Source: Platynereis dumerilii (taxonomy: Eukaryota > Annelida > Polychaeta > Phyllodocida > Nereididae). From it: DNA of 64,000 nt. Position 1 is the first letter of the stretch. Every line of letters begins with the position of its first letter. Positions 24,845-37,200 of this stretch are shown one piece after another. A program made the translations under genes and the position numbers. The stretch lies in NCBI GenBank assembly GCA_026936325.1, contig JAPTHN010000038.1:2846452-2910451 (forward strand), read 5' to 3'. Below the pieces are notes generated by a model. It saw only the letters and a list, made by a program, of their open reading frames with translations. It did no database searches and had not been told where the DNA came from.

Positions 24845-25035
24845 CTACTTGGTGGGTTGCCGATTGCTGGGTCCACGGTTCAAATCCAGCTCAAATTGGG
24901 TCACCTGAGCCTATGTTGGATGGCGGTTTCAATCATCCTTTGCCCCATTGCTGTGCCTAACTGGACTATCAAGTGCATAAATACGGGATGTAAAGCCCCT
25001 TGGAATCATCCATCAGTCCATCCACCAATCCTTTG
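24845..25035 (+). mobile_element. tRNA-derived SINE (family S1), plus copy in the hAT element
   Basis: GGTTCAAATCC (box B), GGGTCACCTGAGCC, TTTCAATCATCCTTTGCCCC and AAGTGCATAAATACGGGATG parallel the inverted copy at 24555-24722. The head is diverged. Confidence 0.65.
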
Positions 25036-27208
25036 AAGCTACTTGGGTTGAGATCTCGTCTATTGTACTTCAGATTGGCATTCAAATGCCAATGCCAATG
25101 AAAAACTGACTACGGTGGAGAAATGAAGGATGCATTGATGTCTATGTGTCAGCTTTTGTTTTATTTTTATATCTTTTGCTTGCATCAAAAATTCGTTAAA
25201 AACATATATCAAACCTGGACAGTGGACAAGGCAGATTTAGTGAACATTAAATACAATAACATTTATTTCAACCATAAAAATGGTTATTTCGTTCAGCTAC
25301 GAACATTTTTCATCAGATAAAATCATCAGACATATTAATTTGGTGATAGACAAGTAGGCTATATTAATATAAGCTTTTCTGAAATGATTTATCAAAGCCA
25401 TCAAAATTATGATATCAACTTCCTGTTTTTTAATCCATGATGATTCTAAACGTTTTTAGATGTTAATACCTATAAACAGCAGGGACAAATTTTGCATTTA
25501 TAGTGTTGTGTTTCATATCTATTCTTAGAGAGTACATAATTTACCTGATTTGCTACTTAGCAAACTAAAATCAAAATGATGTAGGGATATAGCTATATTG
25601 AGAAGTGATGATGATGCTATCTGTAAGGTTTTATTTGATTTCAATATGTTTTCTTAATGCCAAGAATTCGTTAAAACACATATCACAGCTCGGTAAGGCA
25701 TATAGGCCTATTTAGCAAACAATTAAACACAATATAAATGTATTGTTAGCACACAGACGGATATTTCGTTCAGCTGACATCATTTTTCGTTAGATAAAAT
25801 CACAACACCGTACTATAATTAAAATCACACTTATTAGATTTAAGAAAAGCCAGGGTGAGCCTGTAGACTAAATATTGTGTTCCCATGCATAGCCGCCATT
25901 TGCTTTTTTCACACCTTTTGGCGCAAATCAAAACATCGTAACTAACAGCCCAATACTGACTTTATTATCAAAGATACAGTATTTTAACTTCGACCATCGT
26001 ATAGAGCTGCTTTTAAATAATATATACACGTTTTTAAATTATGTTTCTAACCCAATTTGAACCATAACTAGGACCGTTTACGTTTTAACCTTCTTTTGGT
26101 TAAATCGACGCTATTACAGAAATCTGTTCAAATCAAATATTTTAATTTCAAAATGTTGTATCCTTGAAGTGCTTCAAATATGATCAAATTATGTGTTACT
26201 GAATCAATAATTACTAATTTTAAGACTTGATAGGGCCCAACGAAAAGTGAGGCATTGTAGTTGTATAGATGCATGACAGCAAATATGGTACACCATTCCA
26301 CAATTTTAGCCAATTCCAAAGCTTGTTATAAATGTGTGAGACAAAAGTGGGACTGATTACTATATTATTTCCATTTTGTTAAACTACTGGTATTCAAATA
26401 ACACACTATATGTAACTTTAGTTGATTTGTAATTTAAAAAGCATCTTTGAAAGGTTTTAAAAGTTGACCTACAGCATTAAATAAACCATTTTGTAATGTT
26501 AGACACTAGCTTTTGTATTCAATTTTGCTCTTTTGAAGCTTCAATTGTACTCGTGATGTACTCACTACGAGTACGAGTACTTTAGCAATGTACTCGAGTA
26601 CGAGTACGAGTACTGTACTCATGATTTGGCACGAGTACTGAGTACATGCGAGTACTTGGAAAAATGTACTCGAGTACACGAGTACACGAGTACATGTGTA
26701 CTCGTGCCCAACCCTGGTTTCCATACAATTACTTATATTTTCATATTTCATTGGTTTGTCCACATTTCTGTGGATTTCTTGCCTATTATAATCCTATGGC
26801 AATTTTTTTTGCGAGCGCATTCAGCCTAAAAGTTATTTCTTAGGGTTCTTCTATAATTTTAAAGGCATTCTATTCACTTTTTCTGAATTTCAGAATTTTT
26901 CTGTTCATACTTTTATTTTTTAATATTTTTGCCCTGTTTCAATTTCAGGCCTGATTTTTTTCTGTTTTAATTAGCTATTCTATCAAGATTTAAGCTGAAG
27001 TACACATTATTAAATGGTTCCTGAAGCAGCTTCATGCCCCATATCATGTATGGCCTCTCGCCCCAAACCCACATATTTTAATTTGACCTCTATATTTTTA
27101 ACCAAAATGCAAAAAACATGATCCAATCATATTTATGTGATGGTCATAAAGTGAAGCAATGCAGATATCCATTATACTTTTTAAAATTTCCAAAGTTATT
27201 TCTGACAA

Positions 27209-27317
27209 CCCTGTCAGCATGCCTCGGCGGTCCAACGTCGGCTCAGCGTCAGTCCGATGTCAGTAGCATCGGACCAGCTTCTGGCCGATGTTGGACTGCC
27301 GAGGCACGCTGATAGGG
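27209..27317. mobile_element. 109-bp palindromic MITE
   Basis: CCCTGTCAGCATGCCTCGG ... CCGAGGCACGCTGATAGGG. It is absent from the matching position of the copy at 43887-44775, so it is a later insertion. The target duplication is short (AA) or unclear. Confidence 0.75.
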
Positions 27318-28401
27318 AACCCCTTTCAAAGAATTAGTCAAAGTTACAAAAACCATGCACATTTTTTTGTTTCTTTAATTTCTACTACGGTTTGGTGCTG
27401 TTTGCCCTGAAAATTTGTGATGTCACCTGAAACGCCTCTTGCTTCAATCCTATCAATAGATAAACACACCAAAAATGTAAGTTTGGATATAACCCTGGGG
27501 GGCCTCTCACCTAACCCGGGCTTCTTGCCCCGACCTACTCTACTTGTTTTTCGATACAAAAAAACTTTTATAGCAAAGAACAACCTTTCTAGAGATAATT
27601 GATTCATTCAGAGGTCCTTTTGGACTGATGCCTTTTCTACAGTGGGCCTAAATGATGCAGAGGTGCCAAAAATGTAACTTTGTGACCATTTTCCCCATAC
27701 AAATTCAATGGAAGCCTTCATTGGGCAACTAAGGTCTGTGGTGTCTTGCAGGGATCTGCCTCTTGATTTGCCCACCCAGAAAAATCATGTTAATTGAGAT
27801 CTTGTGATAATAGGGGCCATATTGTCCTGCCGAGAAACTTGACAGAGCGAACCTTGATCCAGTTCTGGGCTTTCCAGGGGAGTGTGGCTGATGCCCCATC
27901 TTGTTTGAAGATCAAATTATCTGTAGCACTGTGGTGCTCATCTATCCAGGGCTTCACACTCTCTGTTGAGATGTTAATATGTACTTTTCATGTGATTTTA
28001 ACATGCATGATCATCAACCTTCAGAATGCTTTGTTTTTAAATCTTGTAATGACCATAGTGCAGGCTGAATTTGGTCTACCTCCTTCTGGCTTGTGCTGAA
28101 TTTTGCCTCTGTCTTCTCATTTTAATTTTATGCTGTATTTATTCTGTTTTGTAAGGCTCAGTTGCTTCAAACTTGTTGATGAGCAATGATCAACCCAGAG
28201 TAGTAAAAACGCAGGAACATTTCTGGCTTCCATTTTGTCTACTATCAAAAAAGTAGTGACCCGTTTTAATCTTTAACCAATTTTCCAAAGATCTAACATA
28301 CTTGGCTTGTATACACAATAAGTACCCAGGCACTGACTCAATCATGGCAGCCTGGAAAATGACATATCTACTGTCAAGTTTTTTTTTGACCACCCTTTAA
28401 T

Positions 28402-28888
28402 AGGCCTCATGACAGGATACACCCCCCAAACCCTCTCATAAACTCGGCACCCTCAACTTAACCTCTTTTACCCTCAACTTACCCCTTTTCACTTCCGCCA
28501 CCCTCAACTACCCTCAGCTTCCCTCAACTACCCTCAACTTAACTCAACTAAACTCGGCTGCTCTCAAGTAAACTTGCCTCCCCTCAACTAAACTCGGCTC
28601 CCCTCAAGTAAACTCGGCTGCCCTCAAGTAAACTCGCCTCCCCTCAACTAAACTTGCCTCCCCTCAACTAAACTCGCTCCCCTCAAGTAAACTCGGCTGC
28701 CCTCAAGTAAACTCGCCTCCCCTCAACTAAACTCAGCTCCCCTCGACTAAACTCACAATCCCTCGCCTCCCCTCAAACAAACTCGCCTCCCCTCAACCAA
28801 ATTCGCCATCCCTCAACTACCCTCAGTTACACCATGATAAAACAGTGGTAACCCCAGGGGGTTGAGGGTGTATCCTGCCATGAGGCCT
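28402..28888. repeat. Minisatellite enclosed by terminal inverted repeats
   Basis: AGGCCTCATGACAGGATACA and its complement (one mismatch) bound a tandem array at about 28430-28830 of an approximately 20-bp unit, CCCTCAAGTAAACTCGGCTG and variants. One strand of the array is nearly free of G over long parts. Non-coding. Confidence 0.8.
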
Positions 28889-29330
28889 TGTAATTTGGAA
28901 AGACAAATTCTGCTAATGTAACACTATGAAATGGATAGATGCAAAATTGCAGTTACATTAGCATTAAAAAAACAGCTACCACACCCAGACTTTGTAATAC
29001 ATGCTTTTCAATAAAACTTTAGATATCAAAGTTACAAAGTTGAAATTTGCGTAAGTAGCAAGAACACAGAAAAATCCCCATCTAAAAGTTGCCAATGTAA
29101 CCTCAGTGTCCTGTGACGGAATTGAGTTACATTTTACATTAGCAGTCTTTTTTTATTTTTCATTTTTTTCCAAGTTTATGATGACCAACACAATTACAAA
29201 TGGTTCCAACATAATTTTCAAAGTGTTTTTTATCAATCACATATCATTACAATTTGCTGAATAATTTTTGCAGATTCCACAGAGTGCCAAAGCAAGCACC
29301 TGTGATGTCCAGTAAGTTTGGTCGTCCAAA
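28889..29330. other. Intergenic, no gene recognised
   Basis: GCTAATGTAAC at about 28912 and GTTACATTAGC at about 28952 form a small inverted repeat. GTGACGGAATTGAG near 29115 resembles the motif of 21918-23990. No gene. Confidence 0.4.
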
Positions 29331-29539
29331 ATTGTCCTAATGAGGGATCGAAAAATATCTTTAAAAGAGCAAAACCTACATATTTGACGATTATTTTATT
29401 GATATTTATTCTTTAGCTCACAGATGTACGTAGTAATAGGTTTACTTGCTTCAGGAAGCAACGGAGAGATAACAAAAGAGTTGGAAAGTTTAAGGTACAC
29501 TCTGAGACCACTTTTCGTGAAATCTGTCATTGACTGGTG

Positions 29540-29768
29540 TTTTCCCTGGTGGATATGATGGGAACTAGAGACTAACATAAAGAGAGTTCAACAAAATTAA
29601 GTACCCCCTCCCCCTTCATATAAAACAAAAACTGAATAATTATCTCGAAGACCTCCCGATTTCTATGATGGTTGTCCCGTTTGTAGTCCTGCACATTAGT
29701 GTTGTGCCTGTGTATTTCTAGCTATATTGCTTCATTTTGTCTGAGCCAGCAGACCCTGAGTGCAGGTA
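29540..29768. repeat. Fragment related to the interior of the piggyBac-like element
   Basis: Shares AGTTCAACAAAA.TAAGT, a diverged middle part and CTGAGCCAGCAG with 5560-5720. The match resumes after 30704 (TACCCCTCTTTTCAAA against TACCCCTGTTTTCAAA at 5724), so the copy is split by 29769-30704. Confidence 0.55.
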
Positions 29769-30704
29769 GGGGAAGCTTGGGAGAGTTGGGCCACTTTTTA
29801 CGTTCTTGCACCTCCTGCCGACAGTTATGATTATATAAAGATGCTCAATGCATGTATTGAATCTAGAAATATTTGAGAATATATCTGTAGGATTGCATTG
29901 ATATATGCACAAGAACATATGAGCTACAGCCCTATGAAAATTGTAAAAATGTTGGCCCAACTCTCCCCATTAAGTGGGAGACTTGGGCCATTCAGAGGGA
30001 GACTTGGGCCATTGCTGTATGTCTGGTTCGGTAAAGCTGTACTTGAGGCAATAATATTTTTAACCTGTAGTATAATAGTCATAGAAGTCATTAATCCTGA
30101 ATTGAGGCCTCTTGCAACACTAGTTTGCTGTCAGATTTAAGCCTTGGCCTGACGGACCAACTCTCCCCATCATGATTTCCTGATTTTGAAATTTATTAGA
30201 CCATGGAATGTAATAAAGCCTAAAAAAATTCAGTCTCTGTTGAAAATTGTTCTAGGCAAGTTCTTCTGTCTTAATAAAAATATATCTGGTGAAATGCAAT
30301 ACATGTGGGGACAGTCGTGGCACTGTCCCAACTCTCCCCCATTCGGCCATTTTTTTCTTAATCCGAATTATGACAAAACTGGTTGTCTGATAATTTTCCA
30401 AAATATGTCAATAACAGCTGAAGAGTCAAACCTATCAAGCATGCCAGGGAAAATTTTCTCAGTCCTTGTTGTCTGACAGACAATTAAAAACTCATAACAC
30501 TCATTTTTCCGTTTTTCATAAAAATTCTAATTTTCTACTCTCTAAAGATCATGAAAAGCAAATTAGCCAAGTATGTTACGTCCATTGAAAGATATTTATT
30601 TTTATAAAATATTGGTTGCTGCAGCTTTCTCAAAAATGTTTTAGTTTCCTCAAAAATCAGGGTGGCCCAACCCTCACTGCGGCCCAACTCTCCCAAGCTT
30701 CCCC
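29769..30704. mobile_element. TA-flanked element with GGGGAAGCTTGGGAGAG ends
   Basis: Perfect inverted ends GGGGAAGCTTGGGAGAGTTG and complement, flanked by TA. The inferred empty site matches the related copy at about 5720-5740. Internal AACTCTCCCC and GACTTGGGCCATT repeats occur near both ends. Non-coding. Confidence 0.75.
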
Positions 30705-31016
30705 TACCCCTCTTTTCAAATTTAAAAAATATGAAATTTCAGCTTGCCAAAAAAATAAATAAATAAATTGCAGAAAGGTGCTGAATAAATGAATTTCAGA
30801 AAGGTGCTGAAAATCAACTCGAATAATTTCTTTGTCATCCAAGAAAATTCTGCAAATGAAGTCCTCAGTTGTCTTCTAAATATGAATGAGAAACTACATT
30901 TCTTCAGTCAAGATGACGAGGTACGTTCAGCTGGTGGCCACCCTCCCTACTGTCGGGTGTGAAACATCTTGAGTAATAATTGTACTGCGTTCATGTACAT
31001 ACAAATCTGATACAGA

Positions 31017-31022
31017 TTTATT
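31017..31022 (-). promoter_or_regulatory. Poly(A) signal AATAAA of SLC6 gene B
   Basis: AATAAA on the minus strand about 100 nt after the gene B stop codon. The spacing fits a short 3' UTR with cleavage near 31000. Inferred from position only. Confidence 0.5.
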
Positions 31023-31121
31023 TAACGACAACACTAATGACTGTAGAGCCAGTACTAAAAAGCAAACAGTACAAAATGTTCAAAAATACAAAAAATTGTT
31101 TTTAAATGTAGATTGAATCCA

Positions 31122-31259
31122 CTAAGGCTTCACAATCTCAGTCATCGGTAATGGTTCATTCAAAAATTTGACTTCATCGATATCATGCGGAGGAAATTTT
31201 TCTTGGGGACCCCATGTTGATTCTGGCTTTAATAATTCCTTCATTGTTTCCAAAAGAGA
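31122..31259 (-). CDS. SLC6 gene B exon 14 (C-terminal tail)
   Basis: Residues 557-601, then stop TAG at 31124-31122. The cytosolic tail begins [18 protein letters not shown], matching the ERL...W/DWGP pattern of this family, and ends PMTEIVKP. I see no certain PDZ-binding motif at the last residues. Confidence 0.92.
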   Translation of the reverse strand, partial: SLLETMKELLKPESTWGPQEKFPPHDIDEVKFLNEPLPMTEIVKP

Positions 31260-34200
31260 CTGAAATAAAAGAAGATTGGTCATCAGTAAGTCATCTCTGT
31301 CGTCCTCAGGACTGTGTTTGAGCTTTGGCAAAATTGTAGCCCTCTGTCGTCCTCAGGACTGTGTTTCAGCTTGGCCAAAATTGTAGCTTGTCTTAGCTCC
31401 CTGATATCCATATATGTTTTATTCTCATATATATATAATATATAAATTTATTTACATTCAATATTGCACAATCTTTTTTTCATGTAAAACGAAGTAAATT
31501 CTTGTTCGGAAAGAATAAGTTTAATTGACTTGGTATGTTACAGCTGTTATTGTATTAAATCACTACTTACATTACATGATGATCTCTTCTGTACAATTTT
31601 GATGACCATCCAGATCGGAATTGCAATGATGGACATGGCACAAAGCAGCCATCCAACTAATTCTGCCCACCAGGGGAATTTATAGTCATTGTAGGTCACA
31701 GGGGAGTAGTATATGATTTGGAAGACAGTGATGCCCTGAAAATAAATACATAGATGTTCATTTGTTCAGAAACACTTGACAGTCTAAAATATTGTATTTA
31801 TCATACAACCTACTGAATAAGTCATTATTTATAAGTATAATCAACCTAAATTTGAAATATGTTGCAGGCCTATCTACCCATTTCAAGAACTGCTTTGAGG
31901 AGAATTAAATTATACTAGGATTGACCCGTGATAGAGGATAATAAGTAAAATGACAGTGAGAGAGGTATTTGCCTGTTTGCAGAGTATAGTATTGTCAGAC
32001 ATAATGCCTTGATGGAGGAGAAATGTCATAAATATGGATCTATTGTAGTTAAACTCTATGGCCCGTTTTCACCAACATGGTATTAAGAGTTATGCCAGGT
32101 CTTAGCTAAGACCTGGTCTGGCTAAGCCAATCACTCAAGCGGAGCAGGATCAAGGAACATTTACTGAGTGAAAGTCTGCACATAGTATTTAAACAACTCA
32201 ACTGCTACAAACACAATTAATCTCTTAAGTTCCCAAACATGGCCACATGACAAGGTAAGAGAAAAAGAGGGGTGGGCTTGGAAATTTATAGAAAAGAAAA
32301 TTAGTTAGTTGTCTGTCCAGCGTTGGTGACAGAAATGCATTTTTCTCTAGCCCCCTCCCCTCAAACAATAAATTAATACATATCAGCTGGTCATGCATTT
32401 TTGCACAATGAAACTACAATAATGGTTGAATCCCTTTGAATATCTAATGATAAGGGTCCTCAAAATCTGATGTACCCAGAATGGCTGACGTGCCTGCGAT
32501 TTTTTGCTACCGGCAGTTACAAACAAGTCGTTGGTGACTTGAGTGGTATTAGTGTCGCCTCAGTTTCAAGGATTGTGAAGTGTGTTAGTCATGCAATCGC
32601 TTCATTAAAAGCCATATATGTACGTATGCCCAGTGGACCAGTCACACGGGAGGCTAGATTGGGATTTTCCGAAATCGCCCTATTTCTGGGAGGGGGGATA
32701 GAGGATGCATAGGTAGCACCCACGTCCGAATTTCCTGCCCTTCGAAAGTACCCCTGTGCTAAGACCAACAACAAGTGCAGAGGTTTTGTACAACTCAGCA
32801 CAGAAGAATTGCCTCCATTTGGTGTCATGACTATCATAGGCAAATGCTATAAAAACATAGTTTCATACATAAAATACTTTTAAATCGAGTGCTTAATGCT
32901 GTGTGTCTAGTATATTCGCAACAGTTACTTCAACAAATATATTTTCTAGGTAAGTGTGTGTTCTTGGTTTGCAAACTTTATATCTCATGATGTGACATAT
33001 CTTTCTTGAAAAAATCTTTGGTGACTGTTAAATTAGAGAAACATGCGAATATGATTGACAAAGGCCTATAATACTGATTTGTCATGCCATCTCATAAATG
33101 GCTGTAGGTGGAGTGGCAGTGAAAAAAAGATGAAACCGCCAGGTGGTGCAATTGTGCATTATGCAGGAAGCCACCTAGCATAACTCAAAGGAAGCTGCGG
33201 GCAAAATGTCAGAGGTGGATGTTTGATTCAGATTGGATGGTTAAGCGTGAAATAAAGGTCGATTTCAGAGGATATAGGTATGTTAAAAGGATGGCAGCCC
33301 TTATTTCAAGGGAGAATGGCAGCAAGGTGCAGCAGAGGAAATTTGGTGGTGATTGGTGAAGGATTGGCTGAGGTAAACCATTAACAACAAAGTTTCAAAG
33401 ATGCTAAATTATGGTGCGTATAAAAGCTCCTGGTTGCCCTTTCCCCCGCTAGGGTAATGTTCTTTTTAAAGTCGGACACTTAGAAGGTGACACCTTGAGT
33501 TGGACACTATTTGTTGGGCTCAATTGGCTATTTGAGAGCATGTGTACCTGTATATTTGGTACCAATGTATAGCTTAAGTCTTCCTTTATCCACTCAAAAA
33601 GTATCAACATGATATTAGAAACTTAAGTGTGTTTTTCATGGCTATAAAGATGGGGTAAAAAGTGCGTTTTTCTGTAAATGTTGTGTCAGAAATATGTGAA
33701 TTTTAGTTGAATATTGGCCTGTTTCAATTAACTGTAGCTGGCCTATGATATTGAACTGACTTCACTTTTGTTGTTTTTAAGTAAGGAGTAAGATCAACCT
33801 ATTATGTGCGGTAATATGGGGATTTTTAAGTGAATGGAAGACACTAAAGCACCTGTGTCTTTGATGTCATGTTTTTAGAACACAACTGTCCGACTCAAAG
33901 ATACCCTATGTCATTTCTTATTTTTAGAAATTTTGCCACTAATTTGGTTAATTCTTGTGCTGTGCAAATTGTCAATTTTCTGTTAGATTTAGTAAAAACG
34001 TTTAATTTGAGGCCCTGGTTTACGAGAATTCTGAACTTATCAATTTGGACTGGAATATTTCCTGATAAATGGAAGGTGGCCAGGGTGGTACCCCTCCATA
34101 AGAAAGGCAGCTCTTCTGATCTCAGCAATTATAGACCAGTCTCGATTTTATCAACTCTCTCCAAGATTTTAGAGCGCCATGTACATTCTTATTTTTACAA

Positions 34201-37200
34201 GTTTTTACTGGAGCACAAACTTTTACATGAAGCACAATCTGGTTTTAGATCTTTATATTCCTGTGAAAGTGCCCTTGCCAACATGACCAACAAATGGGTA
34301 GAGAATATAGACGAAGGATTATTGAATGGTGTGATTCTTTTAGATCTGCGCAAAGCATTCGACTTGATTGACCATTCACTACTACTAAAGAAGTTGGAAA
34401 TTTACAAATGTGCTAAATTGGCTTTAAACTGGTTTCAGTCATATTTGAATAACAGATCTCAGTGCACATCTTTTAAAAATCGGTGCTCTGAAAAGTTACC
34501 AGTTTCTGTTGGTGTACCACAAGGGTCCATATTAGGACCCTTGTTCTTTATTTTATTTATAAATGACCTACCCTTGTCCTTGCGACACAGTGAAATTGAC
34601 ATGTATGCCGATGACAGTAGTATTACACTCTCTGATCACTCCACTGCTGATATTAACACCAAACTTAATATGGATTTACAAAATGTCTCTGAATGGTGTA
34701 ATGAAAACAGGATGGCCGTGAATTCTTCAAAGACTAAATCTATGCTCATTACTACTTGGCAAAAACGAAACTCGGTTCAACCTGATGCAAGAAATTTGTC
34801 TCTTTTACTCAACAATGACCAGCTTGAAAACATTTCTGATGAAAAACTTTTGGGAGTATGCATAAATCAGAACTTATCTTGGGAACATCACATGTATTAC
34901 ATCGAAAAAATTATAAATAGGAAGCTCAACTTATTACGTAAAATTAAATGCTACTTGCTAATTGAAACCCGAAAACTCTTTTATTATGCTCACATTCTAC
35001 CACATATGGATTATTGCTCCATTGTATGGGGTAGCTCTTCTTTTGTTAAAAAACTCTCACTACTTCAAAAACGAGCAGCAAGAACAATTTTAGACATTTC
35101 TGATCTAACGTATCCCAGTGACCACATGTTTAAGGAATTAAAATGGATGCCCATACAAGATAGAATAAATTTCCGCAAAGTAACAATGGTTTTTAGAAGC
35201 ATCAACGGCTTGGCCCCAACTTACATGCGCAATATGTTCAAATTAAAAGCCGAAGTAAATATTAGAAGATCAAGAAGCTCGAATCGGAAAGACTTATACT
35301 TACATGGAGGCCGACACAAAGAAATGTACATGAACAGTTTTTCATACAGTGGTGCTAAACTTTGGAACAATCTGAAGCCAGAAATTCGTAATCAAGAAAC
35401 TTTAAGTGCTTTTAAATCAACTTATTTAAAACATTTTTATAACTCAACTGTCAATATTACCTAGTCAGCCCTCCTGTTTTTTAACTTGTTTTTAGATTTA
35501 TTGATTTTATGTATATATGGATCTCTATGTTTTACTACATTTTATCAGTTAGTTGCCTTTTGATCGCTATATCATTATTTTAATTTATTTACATTTTCCA
35601 TTTAGTCATATCTTTATTTTTCATGTATTTTAATTACTAATATTTTACTAACAGGAGGGCCCTATTGTAAATAAGTATTTATACTTAATAGGTTTTACCC
35701 TCACGAAATAAAGTTTATCTATCTATCTATCTATCTCAATAACCCTCAGGCCAAGCAAGTTATCCCTCTTTTAAAATGTACAGAATATAAGTGTCCGACT
35801 CAAAGAACTTTGCCCTATTTACAGTTACACATTGTGACATGCATATATATATATATTAACTTCTAATTTATGAGGTGCATAATCTTGCAGTGCGGGTCAC
35901 AAGCATACCATGTGAAAGAAGCTCTTTGATAGTTCAATGCCAAATGTAGAAAAAGAATAATTTGTACAGATTTACTTGATAGTAATTTTGAAGTAATTCT
36001 AGAGTGAATGATCCCTTTTTGTAAATTTGCCATTGAACTGTCAACACATAATATGCAAAAGGGCTTTGAATAGCTGGGACTGTTCCATTCACATTGATAA
36101 ATGATTCTGTCTAACCATGAGACCTTGAGACTTTAAAGTTTTCTTTTGTGTGAAGTCATGGAAGGTTTTAAAATGGCCTTCTAAATTCACTCACAAACGT
36201 TTTATTCTTGCTTGCAAAAAAAGAAGATTTTTTTTCTCCTGACTACTAATAAACCATTAGAAATGTAATTCGCTCAAAATGCATAAATTGATTATTATTA
36301 TTATATTAAAAAGGTTAATTTCGCTGCTCCACCACTGAGTACGGCAACATATGATAAGGACTGTCTCCTCTCATAAATAACCTAAAAATATTTTTTCCTG
36401 TTCATCAATTATCCAAGGCTCTCATTGTAGAAGTAATAAGATTATTGCAAAGGAATGCACAGACCTACTGTAACTTCCAGAATTAGACATAACAAAGCTT
36501 TAATTAGTGGGTAAATTCAAGGAAAGAGTACGGTAACGTAACCATGTGCTTTCTATCACATGACCGTCTCCCGAAAATCACGTTACCGTACTCCAAATTA
36601 CGATCATGAAGCTCATTTTTAGCAAAAAGTGACAAGTTACCGTACTCAGTGTTGGAGCAGTGAATTTGCAAAATATAAGAAAACAAAAGAATTTTATACG
36701 TATAAAATATTAAGTTACCAGAACAATAGCAGGTGTCACAGCTTTCCAGCATATTTTCCAGAATATGTTCGGTTTTGAACCCGTCATTAACAAAATGTCA
36801 TTTGTAAACCGATCAAGTCCTGCAAAAGATCAAAGATGAGCGATTAATAGAAAAACTACATTAACAGCAGATGTCAACATTACGATTATTCAAAAGTTAA
36901 AACTAAATGTTGATGTTCAGAGAACAAGGCAGCTTGATCCCTGTGACACACACCTCACCAGATAAAGACTAGAGTGAGCCAGCACAGGAGACTCAGCAGT
37001 GGGGATATGTATGACTCTGCCATGCATCTACAGCCATAGCCAAGCAAGCGGACACAAAGTGGACATCACAGATTTCAGGGTACTAGATAGGGAGGAGGAT
37101 TGGTTTAAAAGAGAGGTAAAGGAAGCCATCTATGAGCGTACTGAAAGACCAACACTGAATAAGACAGGAGCATTGCGGTTTAAACTGCCACAAAACCTGG

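Larger units (their letters stand above)
24312..26716. mobile_element. Non-autonomous hAT element with CGAGTAC subterminal arrays
   Basis: Ends CAGGGTTGGGCACGAGTAC and its complement GTACTCGTGCCCAACCCTG, with a perfect 8-bp target duplication GTTTCCAT at 24304-24311 and 26717-26724. Dense CGAGTAC/GTACTCG repeats fill 24325-24470 and 26548-26700. No transposase frame. The interior holds two SINEs and blocks shared with 17085-19470. Confidence 0.92.
21725..26781. mobile_element. Unclassified element with 4-bp TSD and dispersed TGACGGAATGACA motif
   Basis: Flanked by CCTA (21721-21724 and 26782-26785). The empty site is present in the uninterrupted copy near 44105. The ends CATGAAGTCCA and, complemented, CAAGAAATCCA form an 11-bp imperfect TIR. 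Without the later hAT insertion it is about 2.6 kb. A 15-bp motif, GTGACGGAATGACAG, recurs about eleven times between 21918 and 23990. No transposase recognised; superfamily unknown. Confidence 0.6.
21502..27540. mobile_element. TA-flanked element (GAGTAGGTCGGGGCA ends), copy 1, split
   Basis: Left part 21502-21724 and right part 26782-27540 match the continuous copy at 43887-44775. The 5-kb insertion 21725-26781 lies between them and a 109-bp MITE sits at 27209-27317. TA flanks both ends. Non-coding. Confidence 0.85.
21435..28397. mobile_element. Outer mariner-like element of a nested stack
   Basis: The left end TA/CAGGGTGGTTAAAAAAAAAC and the right end GTTTTTTTTTGACCACCCTT/TA are imperfect complements 6.96 kb apart. 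The span holds the element 21502-27540, itself split by 21725-26781, so the original element was about 0.9 kb (21435-21501 plus 27541-28397). Conceptual frames in 27541-28375 are broken; I could not identify a transposase. Confidence 0.6.

Noticed and set aside
26506-26829. Cys/Tyr/Thr-rich frames near CGAGTAC repeats
   Set aside because: Translations of hAT subterminal repeats, not genes.
28430-28830. CRISPR-like array
   Set aside because: Contiguous tandem 20-bp units without unique spacers, in a eukaryotic context.
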